Shown: one piece after another, positions 15,738 through 24,742 of the stretch | Numbering within the stretch: position 1 is the first letter of the stretch | How the letters are laid out: every line of letters starts with the position of its first letter | Source: an uncultured Eubacteriales bacterium | Lineage (GTDB): Bacteria > Bacillota > Clostridia > Lachnospirales > Lachnospiraceae | Assembly: GCA_949284175.1 (NCBI GenBank) | Contig: CASDVE010000029.1 | Location: 1-51,643 of the forward strand | DNA: 51,643 nucleotides | Direction: 5' to 3' | Program-made: the position numbers and the translations under genes | Notes under the pieces: model-generated | Told to the model about the DNA's origin: nothing | The model's input: only the letters and a program-made list of their open reading frames with translations | The model's database searches: none

Positions 15738-18383
15738 ATGAATAAAAATTTAAAAGGACTCACAGATCAAGAGGTGGAAGAAAGCCGAAAAAGGTATGGT
15801 TCCAACAAGATCAAAGAGGCAGAGCCGGAGAGTTTTTGGAAGCAATTTTTAGCAGGATTTGAAGATCCGATGATTCGGGTGTTATGTGTCATAGCAGTTA
15901 TTATGTTTGCCATGTTTTTAATGGGACAAAGTGAATGGTATGAACCAGTGGGAACCATAATCGCTATTTTGCTTGTCAATCTCGTATCAGCAAAAACTGG
16001 AGTTTCCAATGATAATGCTTACCGAAAGTTAAAAGATTCTCAGAAAAAAGATACGGCTAAGGTTCTTCGAAATGGTGTGATTAAACTCATTGAAGTGGAT
16101 GATCTCGTAGTAGGAGATGTGGTTGTTCTTCAGTCAGGAGATAAAATATTAGCGGATGGTATTTTAGCAGATGGCAAGTTAGCAGTGGATAACAGTGTCT
16201 TAAATGGTGAGGCGGAAGAATGTAAAAAGACATCAGCAGAAGAAGGGTTTCAGATTCCAGAGAATATCACTGGAGATACCTTTGTGGATGCACATAGCCT
16301 TTTTCGTGGTGCTACTGTCTTAGACGGGGAAGGATATATGCTCATCCAACGTGTTGGTGAGGCAACCATGATGGGAAAAATGGCACTTGATATGGAGAAT
16401 AAAGAGCCTGATTCCCCATTAAAAGTAAAGTTACATAAACTTGCAAATCAGATTTCTGTATTTGGATACATCGGTGCTATTGTTATTGCAATAGCCTATT
16501 TTGCACATTATATAATACAAGCGGGCGGAATAGAAGCCTATTTTGCTCTTGGATGGATTGAAATTTTAAAAGGAATTATGAGTGCAGTTTCTGTTGCCAT
16601 TACGATTATCGTATGTGCAGTACCAGAAGGGCTACCTCTTGTTATTGCCTTAGTATTAATGCAAAATACAGGAAAACTATATAAAGTGAATGTACTTGTT
16701 CGCAAATCCATCGGTATTGAAACTGCTGGTTCTTTAAATATTTTATTCAGTGATAAAACGGGAACCATTACAAAAGGGCAATTAGAAGTAGTGGAATATT
16801 TAGATGGGGCTGGTAATGTCATTGATATTCAAAAAGAGCCTTCCTATCAGTTTATGAGAGAGCAGTTGGAACTTTCCATTGGAAAGAATACTGGTGCTAT
16901 GTTTGATGATCAACACCATGTTGTTGGTGGAAATATGACAGATAAAGCACTGCTTGCTTTTCTTGGAGAAGAAACTTATTTAACATTACAACAAGATGAG
17001 AAAAATGTAGTGACAGAACAGCAAGAATTTAATAGTGCCAATAAATTTAGTCAATCCTATATAAAAGCACAAGGAAAAACCTTTTATAAAGGGGCACCGG
17101 AACGTATTTTGGCAAAAGCAAAGACCTGTCTTGATGAACATGGTCAAGAAGTTTCCATTGATGAAAAAGTGTTGAATGAAAAGATTGATGACTTGGCGAA
17201 TCGTGCTATGCGTGTGCTAGCATTTGGATATAGTAAACAACCAATGGTTCATGATGAGATCAACGATGATATTGTTTTAATCGGTCTTGTTGGGATTCGC
17301 GATGATGTGCGTCAAGAGGCAAAAGAGGCAATTCGCGATGTAAAAGAGGCAGGAATCCAAGTGGTTATGATTACAGGGGATAGAAAAGAAACCGCCATTG
17401 CCATTGCAAAAGAGGCAGGACTTTTTGGAGAACCAGATGATCTTGCTTTAACCTCTGCGGAATTAAATGCCATGTCTGATGAGGAAATAAAAGCAAAAAT
17501 CAAAAATATTCGTGTGATTTCAAGAGCCCTTCCAACGGATAAAAGTCGTATGGTAAAAATCTGTCAGGAATTAAATCTAGTTGTTGGTATGACAGGGGAC
17601 GGTGTAAATGATAGCCCAGCATTAAAACAAGCAGACGTTGGATTTGCCATGGGTAGTGGAACAGATGTAGCAAAAGAAGCAGGAAAATTAGTAATTTTGG
17701 ATGATAATTTTAACTCCATCAAAAATGCCATTTGGTATGGACGTACGCTTTACATCAATATTTTAAAATTCTGTAAAATGCAGTTGGTAATTAATGTTGC
17801 AGCAGTTCTTGTATCGGCTATTTGTCCGTTTATTGGAGTGGAAGCACCTTTAAAAGTCACTCATTTACTTTGGATCAATTTATGTATGGACAGTCTTGCA
17901 TCCATTATGTTTGCAGGAGAACCGGCTCTTCATGAATATATGCGAATGAAACCGAGAAGAAGGGATGAGTCCATCATCAGTAAACCAATGGCAATTCAGA
18001 TTTTATTTATGGGTGGATGGCTTACGATTATGAGTGTTTTATGGTTTAAGATACCTGTCTTTGCTACTTTCTTTGCTGATGAAGGACAGTTTTATAGTGC
18101 ATATTTCTGCTTATTTGTATTCAGCTTTATGGTAAATGCTTTTAATGTAAGAAGTGATAAATTAAATGTATTGGAACATATCAAAGAAAATCCAACTTTT
18201 ATAAAAATTTGGTTTATTATCATTGCAGTACAAGTAGTTATGGCATCCATTGGTGGTGTGATTGGAGAAGTGTTCAGTTGTGAACGCTTTGGTTTAAAAG
18301 GATGGCTTGTAGTCATTTTAATGGCATTAACCATGTATCCAGTGGATCTCATTAGAAAATTAATCTTTACGAAACGAGCATAA
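15738..18383 (+). CDS. Ca2+-transporting P-type ATPase, PMCA type
   Basis: An 881-residue P2-type ATPase. It has N-terminal helices, the actuator loop with LNGEAEE (TGES equivalent), ion-binding helix CAVPEGLPLVIALVL (about 293-307), phosphorylation site SDKTGT (Asp near 339), nucleotide domain with KGAPE, hinge VVGMTGDGVNDSPALKQADVG, and C-terminal helices with WINLCMDSLAS. This pattern fits plasma-membrane-type Ca2+ pumps. It follows terD2 by 84 bp and probably belongs to the Ter operon, where many relatives carry TerC instead. It ends at a bidirectional terminator. Confidence 0.95.
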   Translation: MNKNLKGLTDQEVEESRKRYGSNKIKEAEPESFWKQFLAGFEDPMIRVLCVIAVIMFAMFLMGQSEWYEPVGTIIAILLVNLVSAKTGVSNDNAYRKLKDSQKKDTAKVLRNGVIKLIEVDDLVVGDVVVLQSGDKILADGILADGKLAVDNSVLNGEAEECKKTSAEEGFQIPENITGDTFVDAHSLFRGATVLDGEGYMLIQRVGEATMMGKMALDMENKEPDSPLKVKLHKLANQISVFGYIGAIVIAIAYFAHYIIQAGGIEAYFALGWIEILKGIMSAVSVAITIIVCAVPEGLPLVIALVLMQNTGKLYKVNVLVRKSIGIETAGSLNILFSDKTGTITKGQLEVVEYLDGAGNVIDIQKEPSYQFMREQLELSIGKNTGAMFDDQHHVVGGNMTDKALLAFLGEETYLTLQQDEKNVVTEQQEFNSANKFSQSYIKAQGKTFYKGAPERILAKAKTCLDEHGQEVSIDEKVLNEKIDDLANRAMRVLAFGYSKQPMVHDEINDDIVLIGLVGIRDDVRQEAKEAIRDVKEAGIQVVMITGDRKETAIAIAKEAGLFGEPDDLALTSAELNAMSDEEIKAKIKNIRVISRALPTDKSRMVKICQELNLVVGMTGDGVNDSPALKQADVGFAMGSGTDVAKEAGKLVILDDNFNSIKNAIWYGRTLYINILKFCKMQLVINVAAVLVSAICPFIGVEAPLKVTHLLWINLCMDSLASIMFAGEPALHEYMRMKPRRRDESIISKPMAIQILFMGGWLTIMSVLWFKIPVFATFFADEGQFYSAYFCLFVFSFMVNAFNVRSDKLNVLEHIKENPTFIKIWFIIIAVQVVMASIGGVIGEVFSCERFGLKGWLVVILMALTMYPVDLIRKLIFTKRA

Positions 18384-18386
18384 AAT

Positions 18387-18435
18387 AAAAAATCTTTGGA
18401 TTTCGGACTAGAAAAGTCCGATCCAAAGATTTTTT
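18387..18435. terminator. bidirectional terminator
   Basis: AAAAAATCTTTGGAT and ATCCAAAGATTTTTT, with an inner GGACT/AGTCC stem, give T-runs on both strands. It lies between the convergent Ca2+ pump gene and the gene at 18438-19190. Confidence 0.93.
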
Positions 18436-18437
18436 GT

Positions 18438-19190
18438 CTATCCAAGCATTTTTAAGATCATATCAATTTGATTTCGTTCTTCTGGTGTCATAGAACCTTT
18501 TAAAATGTCCAAAAGAAGTTCCATCTCATTCTTATCAAAGGATAAGCCTTGTGATTGCATTTGGCTATTTAACTGCATCATTTGAGGGAGCATCTCTTCT
18601 GGAGATTTATTTTGATTTCCCTGAACAAAAGATCGAATAAACTGCAATTTCTCAGGTGAGATAGTGGCAGTTCTTGGATCGCTCATCAAAGCGTCAATCG
18701 GAGAATTTTTGGAAGAATATTGGTTTGGATTGACACCTTGTGTTGAGGTATTTGTTTGTCCTTGTTGGTTCATTTGCATAAAGCCAGCTAATTTCTTCAT
18801 AAGATCTGCCTGTTGATTGGCTTGATTTGGAACTTGGGTGTTGGGTTGTGGGGATACCGCATTTTCAAACATGGATGGTATCATTTTACTTAGATTCATA
18901 ATTCGAATCATTTGTTCTAATTTTTCTGATTGCTCTTTGCTAGCGGACATTCGCATAGCTTGTAACATCATTTCATAGTTCATATTTTGATCATCCAATC
19001 CGCAAGCTGCTAATACTTCTTCATTCTCAAATCCATTCATAACTTCTGTCATCTCCGAAAATTTAATATACATGGCGAGAGGGCGTCGCATTGTTCCGGG
19101 CACATAAGGCAGAGCTGCTTCTAAAAGATTTAGATTCGAGTTCTGTAATAGCTGGTGCAACGGTCTCTGATTCATAGGTTCCTGTTCCAT
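18438..19190 (-). CDS. hypothetical Gln/Met/Asn-rich protein
   Basis: A 250-residue soluble protein, no membrane segment, rich in Gln, Met, Asn and Ser with a low-complexity centre (about residues 115-165). The N-terminus has NLNLLEAALPYVPGTMRRPLAMYIKF, and the C-terminus an amphipathic LLLDILKGSMTPEERNQIDMILKML. A strong AGGAGG site precedes it. I do not recognise the family. It is divergent from the REE-repeat gene at 19326, so the two could share a control region. Confidence 0.78.
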   Translation of the reverse strand: MEQEPMNQRPLHQLLQNSNLNLLEAALPYVPGTMRRPLAMYIKFSEMTEVMNGFENEEVLAACGLDDQNMNYEMMLQAMRMSASKEQSEKLEQMIRIMNLSKMIPSMFENAVSPQPNTQVPNQANQQADLMKKLAGFMQMNQQGQTNTSTQGVNPNQYSSKNSPIDALMSDPRTATISPEKLQFIRSFVQGNQNKSPEEMLPQMMQLNSQMQSQGLSFDKNEMELLLDILKGSMTPEERNQIDMILKMLG

Positions 19191-19325
19191 AAAATCCTCC
19201 TATTTTTCGTAATGTTTGGTGAAGAAACAGATTACAATCTCATAATTTCAAAACAAATGAGAAGAAAGAACACGATTTAAAAGTTTCTTCATATAATAAT
19301 ATAGTATAAAAGAAAGGAGAAGATT

Positions 19326-19775
19326 ATGAGTCAGAACTATGAAAAGCATGATAATTCTTTATTTGAGCTTGATATGGATTGCTTAAAAGAGCAACAGGAG
19401 CGAGAAATGCAAGAAAAGAATTTCTATACACAAGATACAGAGGTAGAACAAATGGGATTTAGTAACAGAGGTGGCTGTGAGAGAAGAGAATGTAGAGGCG
19501 AGAGAGAACGGGAAGTTGAAAGAGGTAGAGGAGAACAAAGAATGGGATGTAGAGAAGAAAGACGAGAAGAGCGGAGAGAAGAACGAAGGGAAGAACGGCG
19601 AGAAGAACGCAGAGAAGGATGTAGAGAGGAAAGACGGGAAGAAAGAGGTCGTACTTCTTGTGAACGTCAAGGCGGTAGAAGAGAAGAACGTAGAGAAATG
19701 GAATGCAGAAAGCATCAGAACTGTTGTGGAAACAATTGGATTTTGTTGTTAATACTGATTTTTTGTTGTAAGTAA
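19326..19775 (+). CDS. Arg/Glu-repeat protein with hydrophobic Cys tail
   Basis: A 149-residue protein: acidic N-terminus, then a central block (about residues 55-125) of CREERREERREER-type repeats encoded by near-repeats of CGNGAAGAA, then NNWILLLILIFCCK. The middle would form a long charged helix; the tail may anchor to a membrane or spore layer. The tail resembles the ILILLLCCC segments of the Cys/Gly-rich protein at 20003-20263. Ribosome site AAAGGAG. Function unknown; a spore or envelope role is inference. Confidence 0.75.
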   Translation: MSQNYEKHDNSLFELDMDCLKEQQEREMQEKNFYTQDTEVEQMGFSNRGGCERRECRGEREREVERGRGEQRMGCREERREERREERREERREERREGCREERREERGRTSCERQGGRREERREMECRKHQNCCGNNWILLLILIFCCK

Positions 19776-19792
19776 AAGAGAATAGATAGGTA

Positions 19793-19833
19793 AAAAGAGA
19801 AGTGTGAGCCAGTAGCAGCACTTCTCTTTTTTT
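19793..19833 (+). terminator. terminator of the REE-repeat gene
   Basis: AAAAGAGAAGTG pairs with CACTTCTCTTTT and is followed by T residues. Confidence 0.88.
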
Positions 19834-19839
19834 GCGTTC

Positions 19840-19909
19840 CTCCCGTTCGTGGGCAATCGTCATATAAGAGTATAAATGCTCTTGCATGACACATTGTTTT
19901 ACGCAAATA
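19840..19909 (-). repeat. two-hairpin repeat, reverse, lacking hairpin II
   Basis: Read on the minus strand it starts ATTTGCGTAAAACAATG, continues TCATGCAAGAGCAT / ATACTCTTATATGACG and ends CCCACGAACGGGAGG; the constant GAGAAG...CTTCTC module is gone. It starts at the T-tail of the minus-strand terminator at 19911-19957, so it has the same polarity relative to a terminator as the plus-strand copies. Confidence 0.82.
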
Positions 19910-19910
19910 A

Positions 19911-19957
19911 AATATGCCCCTCCTTGAAGAAGAGTCTTCTTTCAAGGGGAGCATATT
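19911..19957 (-). terminator. terminator of the Cys/Gly-rich gene
   Basis: A long stem on the minus strand: AATATGCTCCCCTTGAAAGA with TCTTCAAGGAGGGGCATATT, followed by TTATTT. The T-tail runs directly into the repeat at 19840-19909. Confidence 0.85.
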
Positions 19958-20002
19958 TATACTATAAGCTAATGGTTATTCAAGATTGAATAATTTTTTT
20001 AA

Positions 20003-20263
20003 TTAGCAGATAGAGCATCCACATCCGCTTCCGCTACGGCTTCCGCCACCACATCCGCAGAGTAAGATAAGGATAAGGATTAAGTCAAATCCGCCACCAC
20101 ATCCGTTTCCACAACCATCGTTGCATCCACCGCCGAATAAACCGCCATTGCCATTTCCACAACAGCATAATAAGAGAATCAGAATTAAAAAGTTATCTCC
20201 GAAACCTCCACATCCACATCCACAAGAATTTCCACCACAGTTTGTTGCTGCTAAATCACTCAT
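20003..20263 (-). CDS. Cys/Gly-rich small protein (chorion-class-like)
   Basis: An 86-residue protein of GCGCGG-type runs (about 16 Cys) broken by two hydrophobic segments, DNFLILILLLCCC and FDLILILILLCGC. Such proteins in clostridia are often annotated 'chorion class high-cysteine protein'; that name reflects composition only. AGGAGG lies 7 bases before ATG. A disulfide-linked coat role is plausible but unproven. The hydrophobic segments echo the tail of the protein at 19326-19775. Confidence 0.82.
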   Translation of the reverse strand: MSDLAATNCGGNSCGCGCGGFGDNFLILILLLCCCGNGNGGLFGGGCNDGCGNGCGGGFDLILILILLCGCGGGSRSGSGCGCSIC

Positions 20264-20407
20264 GTTAAAGCCTCCTAATATTTTTGATTACAGTTTATAG
20301 TATGCGGTAGGGCTTGTTTGCTTTACAACATTTTTGAAAATAAATAATTAATTTTAAAATACTGGAAAGAAAGCATATTTCTCACCCAAATTTCATAAAA
20401 GTATTGG

Positions 20408-20443
20408 AAAATAATTGTATACATGAATTTTTTGTGATATAAT
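20408..20443 (+). promoter_or_regulatory. promoter and putative operator of the aconitase gene
   Basis: TTGTAT (20415-20420) and TATAAT (20438-20443), 17-bp spacer. The -35 box lies inside AAAATAATTGTATACA (20408-20423), a 16-nt sequence repeated exactly at the Re-citrate synthase promoter (27795-27810). A common repressor is inferred. Confidence 0.75.
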
Positions 20444-20534
20444 AAATCCAATGAGTTAACATAAGGTGAAAGATTGATAGAATGAGGAAATTCTTATCGT
20501 TTTATAATAGCAAAGATTAAAGGAGGTTTTACAT

Positions 20535-22823
20535 ATGGTAAAATTATATCCACAAGGTGCATACCTTTTGAATGGAACAGAAATTATAGAAGATGGTATG
20601 GAGCAACAAGCCATATTGGAAAGTCGTTTAGGCAGTGTGCCAGATAAAAAAGAATCTGCAAAGAATACCATTGCATACAACATTTTATCTGCACATAATC
20701 AATCTGATAATATGGAAAAATTACAGATCAAATTCGACTGTTTAGCTTCCCATGACATTACATTTGTTGGAATTATTCAAACAGCAAGAGCGTCAGGGCT
20801 GGAACAGTTCCCAGTTCCATACGTTTTGACTAACTGCCATAACAGTCTTTGTGCGGTAGGTGGTACGATTAATGAAGATGATCATATGTTTGGTCTTTCT
20901 TGTGCAAAAAAATATGGCGGAATGTATGTTCCACCTCATCAAGCGGTTATTCATCAGTTTGCAAGAGAAGTATTAGCTGGTGGTGGAAGAATGATACTTG
21001 GTTCTGATAGCCACACCCGTTATGGAGCACTTGGAACGATGGCAGTAGGAGAAGGTGGACCTGAGATTGTAAAACAGTTATTGACACAGACTTATGATAT
21101 TAATATGCCAGGTATTGTTGGCGTATATTTAACAGGAGAACCACAAAAAGGGGTTGGACCTCAAGACGTAGCCTTAGCAATTATTGGGGCTGTCTTCAAA
21201 AATGGATACGTTAACAATAAAGTAATGGAATTTATTGGAGATGGTGTTGAAAAACTTTCTGCTGATTTCCGTATTGGAATTGATGTTATGACAACAGAAA
21301 CAACTTGTCTTTCTTCTATTTGGAAGACAGACGATACAATCAAAGAATTTTATGCTATTCATGGACGAGCTGGAGATTATAAAGAATTAAAACCAGGAGA
21401 TGTGGCTTACTATGATGGCATGATTTATGTAGATTTATCACAAATAAAACCGATGATTGCCATGCCATTCCATCCAAGCAATGTGTATACCATTGAAGAA
21501 TTAAATGCTAATTTAATGGATATTTTAGATGAAGTTGAGAAGAAAGCACTGGTAAGCCTTGATAATAACAATGTGAACTTTACATTAAAAGATAAAGTTA
21601 GAAATGGTAAGCTCTATGTAGAGCAAGGTGTCATCGCAGGTTGTGCCGGTGGTGGATATGAAAATATCTGTGATTCTGCTGATATTTTAAGAGGAAAATC
21701 CATTGGTGCGGATGAATTTTCATTAAGTGTTTATCCAGCTAGCCAACCAATTTTCATGGAGCTTGTGAAAAATGGAAGAATTGCGGACTTGATGGCAACA
21801 GGTGCAACCGTACGAAGTGCATTTTGTGGTCCATGTTTTGGAGCGGGAGATGTGCCAGCAAATCAAGGTTTGAGTATCCGTCATACCACTCGTAATTTCC
21901 CAAATCGTGAAGGCTCTAAGATTACAAGCGGACAGATTGCATCCGTTGCCCTTATGGATGCACGTTCCATTGCCGCCACAGCAGCGAATAAAGGGTATTT
22001 AACACCAGCTACGGAACTTGTGGATGTAGAATTTACAAGACCAAAATATTTCTTTGATAAAACAATTTATGAAAATCGTGTATATGACGGAATTGGAAAA
22101 CCAGATCCATCTGTTCCAATTAAGTTTGGACCAAATATTGTGGACTGGCCAAAGATGTCACCATTGACAGAGAATTTAATTTTAAAAGTTGTATCTGAAA
22201 TCCATGATCCAGTGACAACAACAGACGAATTAATTCCATCCGGTGAAACTTCTTCTTATCGTTCCAATCCTCTTGGACTTGCAGAATTTACATTATCAAG
22301 AAAAGATCCAGAGTATGTAGGAAGAGCAAAATATGTTCAAACTGCTGAAAAAGCGAGAACAGCAAAAGAAGATCCATGTAAAGCCGTTCCAGAACTTTTA
22401 GAAGTATTACAAACAATACAAAAGCAATTTCAAGATGTAAATTTTGAAAATACAGGAATTGGAAGTACAATTTATGCAGTAAAACCAGGAGATGGTTCTG
22501 CAAGAGAACAGGCAGCTTCTTGTCAAAAAGTATTAGGCGGATGGGCAAATATTGCACAGGAATATGCGACAAAACGTTATCGTTCTAATTTGATTAACTG
22601 GGGTATGTTGCCATTTCTTTTAAAAGAAGAATTAAACTTTGGTTTAGGTGATTATTTATTTATTCCAGACATCGAAAAAGCAATTGTTCAAAAATGGGAT
22701 ACTATGACAGCTTATGTTGTCAATAAAGGAATGAAACCGGTTCGTTTATCTGTTGGTGAATTAACGGATATAGAACGTGAAATCATTTTAAAAGGATGTC
22801 TTATCAATTATAATCGTAAATAA
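20535..22823 (+). CDS. aconitase family hydratase (YbhJ-like), probable aconitase
   Basis: A 762-residue aconitase-superfamily protein. It has [27 protein letters not shown] and the [4Fe-4S] cysteines in [13 protein letters not shown] and [14 protein letters not shown], with [11 protein letters not shown] in the swivel-linked part. It most resembles the YbhJ-type hydratase branch. Interconversion of citrate and isocitrate is inferred, supported by a promoter motif shared with the Re-citrate synthase gene 7 kb away. Together they would supply 2-oxoglutarate for glutamate synthesis. Strong AAAGGAGG ribosome site. Confidence 0.87.
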   Translation: MVKLYPQGAYLLNGTEIIEDGMEQQAILESRLGSVPDKKESAKNTIAYNILSAHNQSDNMEKLQIKFDCLASHDITFVGIIQTARASGLEQFPVPYVLTNCHNSLCAVGGTINEDDHMFGLSCAKKYGGMYVPPHQAVIHQFAREVLAGGGRMILGSDSHTRYGALGTMAVGEGGPEIVKQLLTQTYDINMPGIVGVYLTGEPQKGVGPQDVALAIIGAVFKNGYVNNKVMEFIGDGVEKLSADFRIGIDVMTTETTCLSSIWKTDDTIKEFYAIHGRAGDYKELKPGDVAYYDGMIYVDLSQIKPMIAMPFHPSNVYTIEELNANLMDILDEVEKKALVSLDNNNVNFTLKDKVRNGKLYVEQGVIAGCAGGGYENICDSADILRGKSIGADEFSLSVYPASQPIFMELVKNGRIADLMATGATVRSAFCGPCFGAGDVPANQGLSIRHTTRNFPNREGSKITSGQIASVALMDARSIAATAANKGYLTPATELVDVEFTRPKYFFDKTIYENRVYDGIGKPDPSVPIKFGPNIVDWPKMSPLTENLILKVVSEIHDPVTTTDELIPSGETSSYRSNPLGLAEFTLSRKDPEYVGRAKYVQTAEKARTAKEDPCKAVPELLEVLQTIQKQFQDVNFENTGIGSTIYAVKPGDGSAREQAASCQKVLGGWANIAQEYATKRYRSNLINWGMLPFLLKEELNFGLGDYLFIPDIEKAIVQKWDTMTAYVVNKGMKPVRLSVGELTDIEREIILKGCLINYNRK

Positions 22824-22863
22824 GAATGAAAAGTTAGAAGTTCGTTCTTAAGATAGATACTAT

Positions 22864-22909
22864 AAAATCTTTGGATTCTGTGATAGAAAGCAGAGTCCAA
22901 AGATTTTTT
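22864..22909 (+). terminator. terminator of the aconitase gene
   Basis: AAAATCTTTGGATTCTG pairs with CAGAGTCCAAAGATTTTTT. A two-hairpin repeat follows directly. Confidence 0.92.
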
Positions 22910-23007
22910 ATTTACGCAAAGACAACGAGCCATACGAGAGCATTTATGCTCGCATATGGCGACTGTCTGCGAGTCAGAGAAGTTCGCAAAGCGTGCTTCT
23001 CATCGTT
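22910..23007 (+). repeat. two-hairpin repeat, type A, full copy
   Basis: Starts ATTTACGCAAAGACAACGAG. The outer stem AGACA/TGTCT and inner GAGAGCAT/ATGCTCGC differ from other copies with pairing kept. Hairpin II, GAGAAGTTCGCAAAGCGTGC plus TTCTC, is the consensus form. It ends CATCGTT. Confidence 0.9.
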
Positions 23008-23253
23008 TTATAGGAAATTGCATCATGATCAAAAAGAGTGTGCAACACACACTTTGTTTGATAGAAAAATGTAAAGATTGTATAAAAAATAAACAATAGA
23101 ACAAAAAGAGAAAAAAAGAAAAATGCACAACAAAAATATAATATAAACGGTAGTATTAGTAAAAAAAGTATAGATTGATGAATCTATTATTTCAGCTCTG
23201 TAATAATTTAAAAATAATTATTAAGAAAGTATTACAAAAAATTAATAAAACTA
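23008..23253 (+). other. AT-rich intergenic region with one hairpin
   Basis: No gene. ATCAAAAAGAGTGTG and CACACACTTTGTTTGAT form a 15-bp imperfect hairpin (about 23028-23060) without a T-run on the plus strand. The remainder is A-rich and otherwise featureless. Confidence 0.5.
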
Positions 23254-23282
23254 TTGACACATATAGTATTTTTATGTAAAAT
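23254..23282 (+). promoter_or_regulatory. promoter of the NlpC/P60 gene
   Basis: TTGACA (23254-23259) and TAAAAT (23277-23282), 17-bp spacer; about 100-nt leader before the gene. Confidence 0.78.
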
Positions 23283-23387
23283 ATCCAATAGATGTGACAG
23301 AAATAATAAGAATTATCATAATAGTATGAAACAATAGAACAATAAATACAGAAAAATACAGAAGTATAGGAATAGTAGGAGACGATA

Positions 23388-23927
23388 ATGAAACGTAAAT
23401 TTGTGGGAATGGTTGTAGGTGCAGTTACTTGTTTTATTATGGGTGGAGCTTTATTCCAACCGGTCGGACATGAAGGAAAGGTAGCACCAATAGAAGAACG
23501 ATATGCGAAAAAATCAGCAGTAATTCAGGAAGTTGAAATTCCGCTTTCCGTGGAAGTGGATCGAGATGCGTTATTAAGAGATAGCGTTGTAGAATATGCA
23601 CTTCAGTTTGTTGGTAATCCATATGTCTATGGTGGGACAAGTTTAACAAACGGAACCGATTGTTCCGGATTTACGATGAGTGTTTATAAGAACTTTGGAA
23701 TTTCCATCAATCGTACATCAAGAGAGCAAGCGTATAATGGAAAGTCCATCAAGCGTTCTGAACTTCAAAAGGGTGATTTAGTATTCTACACAAGCGGTGG
23801 TAGAATCAATCATGTTGCTATGTATATTGGAAATGGAAAGATTGTTCATGCTAGCAACCCTAGTACAGGAATTAAAGTAAGCGATATGGACTATCGCACG
23901 CCATATAAATATGTTTCTATTATTTAG
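23388..23927 (+). CDS. NlpC/P60 (C40) peptidoglycan endopeptidase
   Basis: A 179-residue exported cell-wall hydrolase. Residues 1-25 form a signal peptide or N-terminal anchor. The NlpC/P60 domain spans about 66-179 with catalytic Cys92 (DCSGF), His142 (NHVAMYIG) and His154 (VHASNP). No separate wall-binding domain. It would cut D-Glu-diamino acid links in stem peptides. Stands alone with its own promoter and a terminator shared with the convergent ABC gene. Confidence 0.94.
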   Translation: MKRKFVGMVVGAVTCFIMGGALFQPVGHEGKVAPIEERYAKKSAVIQEVEIPLSVEVDRDALLRDSVVEYALQFVGNPYVYGGTSLTNGTDCSGFTMSVYKNFGISINRTSREQAYNGKSIKRSELQKGDLVFYTSGGRINHVAMYIGNGKIVHASNPSTGIKVSDMDYRTPYKYVSII

Positions 23928-23953
23928 GATAGGAAGTAGAATAACAAGTACAT

Positions 23954-23988
23954 AAAAAGACAGCTACGATTTTCATAGCTGTCTTTTT
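23954..23988. terminator. bidirectional terminator
   Basis: AAAAAGACAGCTA and TAGCTGTCTTTTTT give T-runs on both strands between convergent genes. Confidence 0.93.
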
Positions 23989-24003
23989 TGTGTAGATTTC
24001 TCA

Positions 24004-24741
24004 TCATTGATTTAAAAAACGTTTTAAAAATTCTTTTGTACGTTCTTCTGTTGGATGATTAAAGATATGCTCAGGAGTTCCTTCTTCTGCGATGACACCT
24101 TTATTCATAAAAACAACCCTTGATGATACATCTCGTGCGAATTGCATTTCATGGGTCACAACAATCATGGTGAGTCCAGCACTTGCTAATTCTTTCATAA
24201 CCTTCAAAACGTCTTCCACCATTTCTGGATCAAGAGCACTTGTCGGCTCATCGAATAATAAGACTTCTGGTTCCATACATAAAGCCCTTGCGATAGCAAC
24301 ACGTTGTTTTTGTCCACCGGATAACTGGGTACTTCCCGCTTTTGCAAATCGTTCCATTCCAACTTGCGTTAAGTATTTCATCGCAATTTCTGTGGCTTCT
24401 GTTCGGCTTCTTTTTAAAACTTTCATTTGTCCAATGACACAGTTTTCTAGTACCGTTTTGTTATTGAATAAATAAAAATTTTGGAAGACCATTCCGACTT
24501 TACTACGATGTACATTGACATTGATTTCACCTTTTAAAATATCTTTTCCGTGGTACTTTACGCTACCGCTATCTGGAACTTCCAACATATTTAAACATCT
24601 TAAAAAAGTTGATTTTCCGCTACCACTAGAGCCGATAATAGTAACAACTTCTCCTTTAGAAACTGAGAAGTCAATGTCATGTAGCACTTCTAATTTGCCA
24701 AATGATTTCTTTAAATGTTCTACTTGTATAATTGGATCCAT
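24004..24741 (-). CDS. amino acid ABC transporter ATP-binding protein (lysine)
   Basis: A 245-residue ATPase of the polar amino acid family: Walker [12 protein letters not shown]-loop [10 protein letters not shown], signature [15 protein letters not shown], Walker [14 protein letters not shown]-loop VVTHEM. It is encoded 1 bp after the fused binding-protein/permease gene. A lysine riboswitch upstream of the operon makes lysine the likely substrate. Confidence 0.95.
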   Translation of the reverse strand: MDPIIQVEHLKKSFGKLEVLHDIDFSVSKGEVVTIIGSSGSGKSTFLRCLNMLEVPDSGSVKYHGKDILKGEINVNVHRSKVGMVFQNFYLFNNKTVLENCVIGQMKVLKRSRTEATEIAMKYLTQVGMERFAKAGSTQLSGGQKQRVAIARALCMEPEVLLFDEPTSALDPEMVEDVLKVMKELASAGLTMIVVTHEMQFARDVSSRVVFMNKGVIAEEGTPEHIFNHPTEERTKEFLKRFLNQ

Positions 24742-24742
24742 A

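Noticed and set aside
19383..19887. Long minus-strand frames opposite the REE-repeat gene
   Set aside because: They mirror the repetitive codons of the plus-strand gene; no ribosome sites, while the plus-strand gene has a good one and a terminator.
22871..23074. 67-codon frame after the aconitase gene
   Set aside because: Starts in the terminator stem and crosses the repeat; no ribosome site.
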